Shown here: piece after piece, positions 5,542 to 8,056 of the stretch
How positions within the stretch are numbered: the first letter of the stretch is position 1
How the letters are laid out: each line of letters starts with the position of its first letter
DNA from: an uncultured Limosilactobacillus sp.
Lineage (GTDB): Bacteria > Bacillota > Bacilli > Lactobacillales > Lactobacillaceae
Direction of reading: 5' to 3'
NCBI GenBank assembly: GCA_944326735.1
Contig: CALVFC010000061.1
Coordinates: 1-8,056, forward strand
DNA: 8,056 nt
The notes under the pieces: model-generated
Told to the model about the DNA's origin: nothing
What the model saw: the letters and a program-made list of their open reading frames with translations, nothing else
Databases searched by the model: none
Program-made: the position numbers and the translations under genes

Positions 5542-6519
5542 ATGGCTAAAAAGACTTATATCAAAGCTATTACTGAAGGTATTGACATTGCTTTGAACGA
5601 AGATCCTAAGACCTTGGTCTTCGGTGAAGATGTTGGTAAAAACGGTGGTGTCTTCCGTGCTACTAACGGTCTTCAAACAAAGTACGGCAAGGATCGTGTA
5701 TTCAGTACTCCATTAGCTGAATCTGGTATCCTTGGGATGTCAATTGGTTTAGCTGCTACTGGCTGGCGTCCAGTTCCAGAAATTCAGTTCATGGGCTTCA
5801 CTTTTGAAGCTATGGACTCAATGGCTGGTCAGATGTCACGTGTACGTTTCCAATACGATGGCACTAAGAACATGCCTATCACTATCCGTACTCCTTACGG
5901 TGGTGGTACTCACACTGCTGAACTCCACGGGGACGATCTTGAAAACTTCTTCGTTGGTATTCCAGGACTCCGTGTTGTTACCCCAAGTTCAGCTTACGAT
6001 GCTAAGGGATTAGTAATCTCCGCCATTGAAAACAATGACCCAGTTCTGTTCCTTGAAAACCTTCGTCTTTACCGTTCTGTTAAGGGTGAAGTTCCTGACA
6101 AGAAGTACACTGTTCCTTTGGACAAGGCTAATGTTGTTCAAGAAGGTAACGATGTATCTATCATCACTTATGGTGGTATGGTTCCAGAAGCTGTTAAGGC
6201 TGCTAAGAACTTGGCTAAGGACAATATTTCTGCTGAAGTTATTGACCTTCGTTCACTCTACCCACTTGACACTGACACTATCTTTGAATCCTTGAAGAAG
6301 ACTCACCACGCAGTTGTTGTTCAAGAAGCTCAAAAGATGGCTGGTGTGGGTGCACAAGTTGCTTCTGCTATTTCTGAAGGGGCTATCATGTACTTGGACG
6401 CTCCAGTTGCTCGTGTAGCTGCTCCTAACTCTGTATATCCATTCCCTATGGCAGAAGACGTATGGCTTCCACGTGCTGCTGAAATTGAAGAAGCAGTTCG
6501 TAACAACGTCAACTATTAA
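5542..6519 (+). CDS. pdhB: Pyruvate dehydrogenase E1 component, beta subunit
   Basis: The beta subunit of the E1 heterotetramer, 325 residues, full family length. The N-terminal pyrimidine-binding transketolase domain shows VFGEDVG (26-32), the conserved Glu60 in FSTPLAESG that contacts the cofactor, and GGGTHTAELHGDDLE (120-134). The C-terminal transketolase domain runs from about 195 and includes IDLRSLYPLD (234-243). The ATG is 2 bases after the pdhA stop, and the ribosome binding site AAAGGAG (5524-5530) lies inside the end of pdhA, so translation of the two subunits is probably coupled, as suits equal amounts. The stop codon is part of a hairpin with the pdhB-pdhC spacer. Confidence 0.96.
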   Translation: MAKKTYIKAITEGIDIALNEDPKTLVFGEDVGKNGGVFRATNGLQTKYGKDRVFSTPLAESGILGMSIGLAATGWRPVPEIQFMGFTFEAMDSMAGQMSRVRFQYDGTKNMPITIRTPYGGGTHTAELHGDDLENFFVGIPGLRVVTPSSAYDAKGLVISAIENNDPVLFLENLRLYRSVKGEVPDKKYTVPLDKANVVQEGNDVSIITYGGMVPEAVKAAKNLAKDNISAEVIDLRSLYPLDTDTIFESLKKTHHAVVVQEAQKMAGVGAQVASAISEGAIMYLDAPVARVAAPNSVYPFPMAEDVWLPRAAEIEEAVRNNVNY

Positions 6520-6545
6520 TCAACGTGTTTAGGCACCCTGATTAA
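6516..6545 (+). other. Intercistronic hairpin between pdhB and pdhC
   Basis: TTAATCA (6516-6522) pairs perfectly with TGATTAA (6539-6545). Inside, after a 2-by-2 mismatch, GTG (6525-6527) pairs with CAC (6534-6536) over a 6-base loop. The structure includes the pdhB TAA and ends just before the pdhC ribosome binding site AAAGGAAG (6547-6554). No U tract follows, so it is not a terminator; RNA stability or processing, or translational tuning of E2, is more likely. Confidence 0.5.
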
Positions 6546-6564
6546 GAAAGGAAGTTAAATCAAT

Positions 6565-7893
6565 ATGGCATACAAATTCAGACTACCAGAAATGGGTGAA
6601 GGTCTTACTGAAGGTGACGTTGCTTCATTCCTTGTTAAGGAAGGCGACCAAATTAAGGCTGACGATCCATTAGTAGAAATTCAAACTGATAAGTCAACTA
6701 CTCAATTGGTTTCACCAGTTGACGGTACCGTTACTAAGATTGATGTTAAGGAAGACGATCACGTTGAAAAAGGTGACGACTTAGTTGAAATCGATGACGG
6801 TAAAGATGGTGAAAGCACCAACGTTGAAACTGACGATTCTGATTCTTCTGACGACTCCGCTGACGAAGCTCCAGCCGAAGAAGAAAGTGCTCCTGCAGAA
6901 AGTGAAGCTCCTGCAAAGCCAGCTGCTCCAGCTGCAAAGCAAGGTAGTGTTGCTCCATTAGCTGAACCTAACAAGTTAGTTATGGCAATGCCATCAGTTC
7001 GTCAATACGCTCGTGACCAGGGTGTTGACATTAGCTTAGTACAACCAAGTGGTAACCACGGTCAAGTACTGAAGGAAGATATCGACAACTTCAACGGTGC
7101 TGCCGCTGCTGCTCCAGTTGCTGGTGCTACTGCTGCCGCTGCTCCTAAGGCTGGTAACACGATCACACCTTACACCGGTGCTGGTGAAGATGCCGAAACT
7201 CGTGAACCATTGTCCAACATGCGGAAGATTATCGCTAAGAACATGCGTGAATCTGCTGACATTAGTCCAATGGTTACGATCTTCGCTAATGCTGAAGTAT
7301 CCAAGATCATGGCTAACCGGAAGAAGTACAAGCCAGTTGCTGCTGACGAAGGTATTCACTTGACATTCTTGCCTTACGTTGTTAAGGCTATCGTTGCCAT
7401 GATGAAGAAGTACCCAGAATTCAACAGTTCAATTGACGACAGTACTCAAGAATTAGTTCAAAAGCACTACTACAATGTTGGTATTGCTACCAGCACTGAT
7501 CATGGTCTGTACAACCCTAACATTAAGAACGCCGACTCCAAGAGCATGTTCGAAATTGCTAAGGAAATTTCAGACAATGCACAAGCTGCTGAAGACAACA
7601 AGTTAAGTCCAGAAAGCATGGCTCATGGTTGCATCACCATTTCTAACATTGGTTCAATGCGTGGTGGCTGGTTCACTCCAATCATCAACCAACCAGAAGT
7701 TGCTATTCTTGGTATGGGTACCATTGCTACTGAACCTGTTGTTAACGCCGATGGCGAAATCGTTGTTGGTCACAACATGAAGTTGTCATTAACTGTTGAT
7801 CACCGTTTGATTGATGGTGCTTTAGCTACTGAAGCTTTGAATTACCTGAAGAAGCTTCTTGAAGATCCAGACTTATTAATGATGGAGGGCTAA
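6565..7893 (+). CDS. pdhC: Dihydrolipoamide acetyltransferase (E2 of pyruvate dehydrogenase)
   Basis: The E2 core enzyme, which carries the swinging lipoyl arm and transfers the acetyl group to CoA. In 442 residues I see one lipoyl domain (1-79, lipoylated Lys43 in QTDKSTTQ); an acidic Asp/Glu/Ser stretch (79-110) turning into an Ala/Pro linker (110-130); the peripheral subunit-binding domain that holds E1 and E3 (about 140-175, [16 protein letters not shown]); a second Ala-rich linker (179-198); and the catalytic domain (about 212-442) ending in the active-site motif DHRLIDG with His413 and Asp417. [15 protein letters not shown] (361-375) is also typical. One lipoyl domain rather than two or three is common in Gram-positive E2. 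The 45-base gap from pdhB holds a hairpin and a good ribosome binding site; pdhD follows after 6 bases. Confidence 0.96.
   Translation: MAYKFRLPEMGEGLTEGDVASFLVKEGDQIKADDPLVEIQTDKSTTQLVSPVDGTVTKIDVKEDDHVEKGDDLVEIDDGKDGESTNVETDDSDSSDDSADEAPAEEESAPAESEAPAKPAAPAAKQGSVAPLAEPNKLVMAMPSVRQYARDQGVDISLVQPSGNHGQVLKEDIDNFNGAAAAAPVAGATAAAAPKAGNTITPYTGAGEDAETREPLSNMRKIIAKNMRESADISPMVTIFANAEVSKIMANRKKYKPVAADEGIHLTFLPYVVKAIVAMMKKYPEFNSSIDDSTQELVQKHYYNVGIATSTDHGLYNPNIKNADSKSMFEIAKEISDNAQAAEDNKLSPESMAHGCITISNIGSMRGGWFTPIINQPEVAILGMGTIATEPVVNADGEIVVGHNMKLSLTVDHRLIDGALATEALNYLKKLLEDPDLLMMEG

Positions 7894-8056
<163 letters not shown>

Noticed and set aside
5242..5676. 144-codon minus-strand frame across pdhA/pdhB
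   Set aside because: Antisense to two well-supported genes; Ser/Phe-rich composition is the mirror of GAA/AAG-rich coding sequence.
7036..7359. Long antisense frame within pdhC
   Set aside because: A by-product of codon bias in a highly expressed gene; no start signals and no recognisable protein.

Overview
The window looks like a stretch of a lactic acid bacterium chromosome, most likely family Lactobacillaceae; the species cannot be fixed from sequence alone. Clues are a LysM/NlpC-P60 wall hydrolase with a Gln/Asn/Thr/Ala-rich linker, a Firmicutes-only RNA polymerase epsilon subunit (RpoY), a type II peptide deformylase next to a pdhABCD operon, strong AGGAGG-type ribosome binding sites, and CcpA-type (cre-like) catabolite control sequences. 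The pdh genes strongly favour codons such as GGT, GCT, CGT, GAA and AAG, as expected for very highly expressed genes.

Layout: (1) 142-1566 (+), a secreted LysM-LysM-linker-NlpC/P60 peptidoglycan hydrolase with a WalR-box-like direct repeat upstream and a terminator downstream. (2) 1663-2610 (-), a YegS/BmrU-type lipid (diacylglycerol) kinase, convergent with the hydrolase and closed by its own perfect 15-bp terminator stem. (3) 2689-2901 (-), rpoY, with an extended -10 promoter and a terminator directly after its stop, so it appears monocistronic; the usual partner rnjA is not here. (4) 3029-3514 (+), a small single-pass membrane protein of unknown function, divergent from rpoY. (5) 3601-4161 (-), def, convergent with the membrane protein over a shared bidirectional hairpin; its real start is a GTG. 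(6) 4162-4432, the def/pdh divergent control region, rich in nested symmetry. (7) 4433-8056 (+), pdhA, pdhB, pdhC and the first 52 codons of pdhD, encoding E1-alpha, E1-beta, E2 and E3 of pyruvate dehydrogenase, closely packed and co-transcribed.

The pdh products form one complex that turns pyruvate, CoA and NAD+ into acetyl-CoA, CO2 and NADH. The other genes serve envelope upkeep (hydrolase, lipid kinase, perhaps the membrane protein) and core gene expression (RpoY, deformylase).

I see no mobile element, CRISPR array, tRNA, rRNA or clearly new multi-gene system. The genes are ordinary for this family. The most interesting unexplained signal is the pdh control region: two cre-like AAGCGCTT palindromes exactly 63 bp apart that form the arms of a large inverted repeat, followed by a separate 8-bp dyad across the predicted transcription start.
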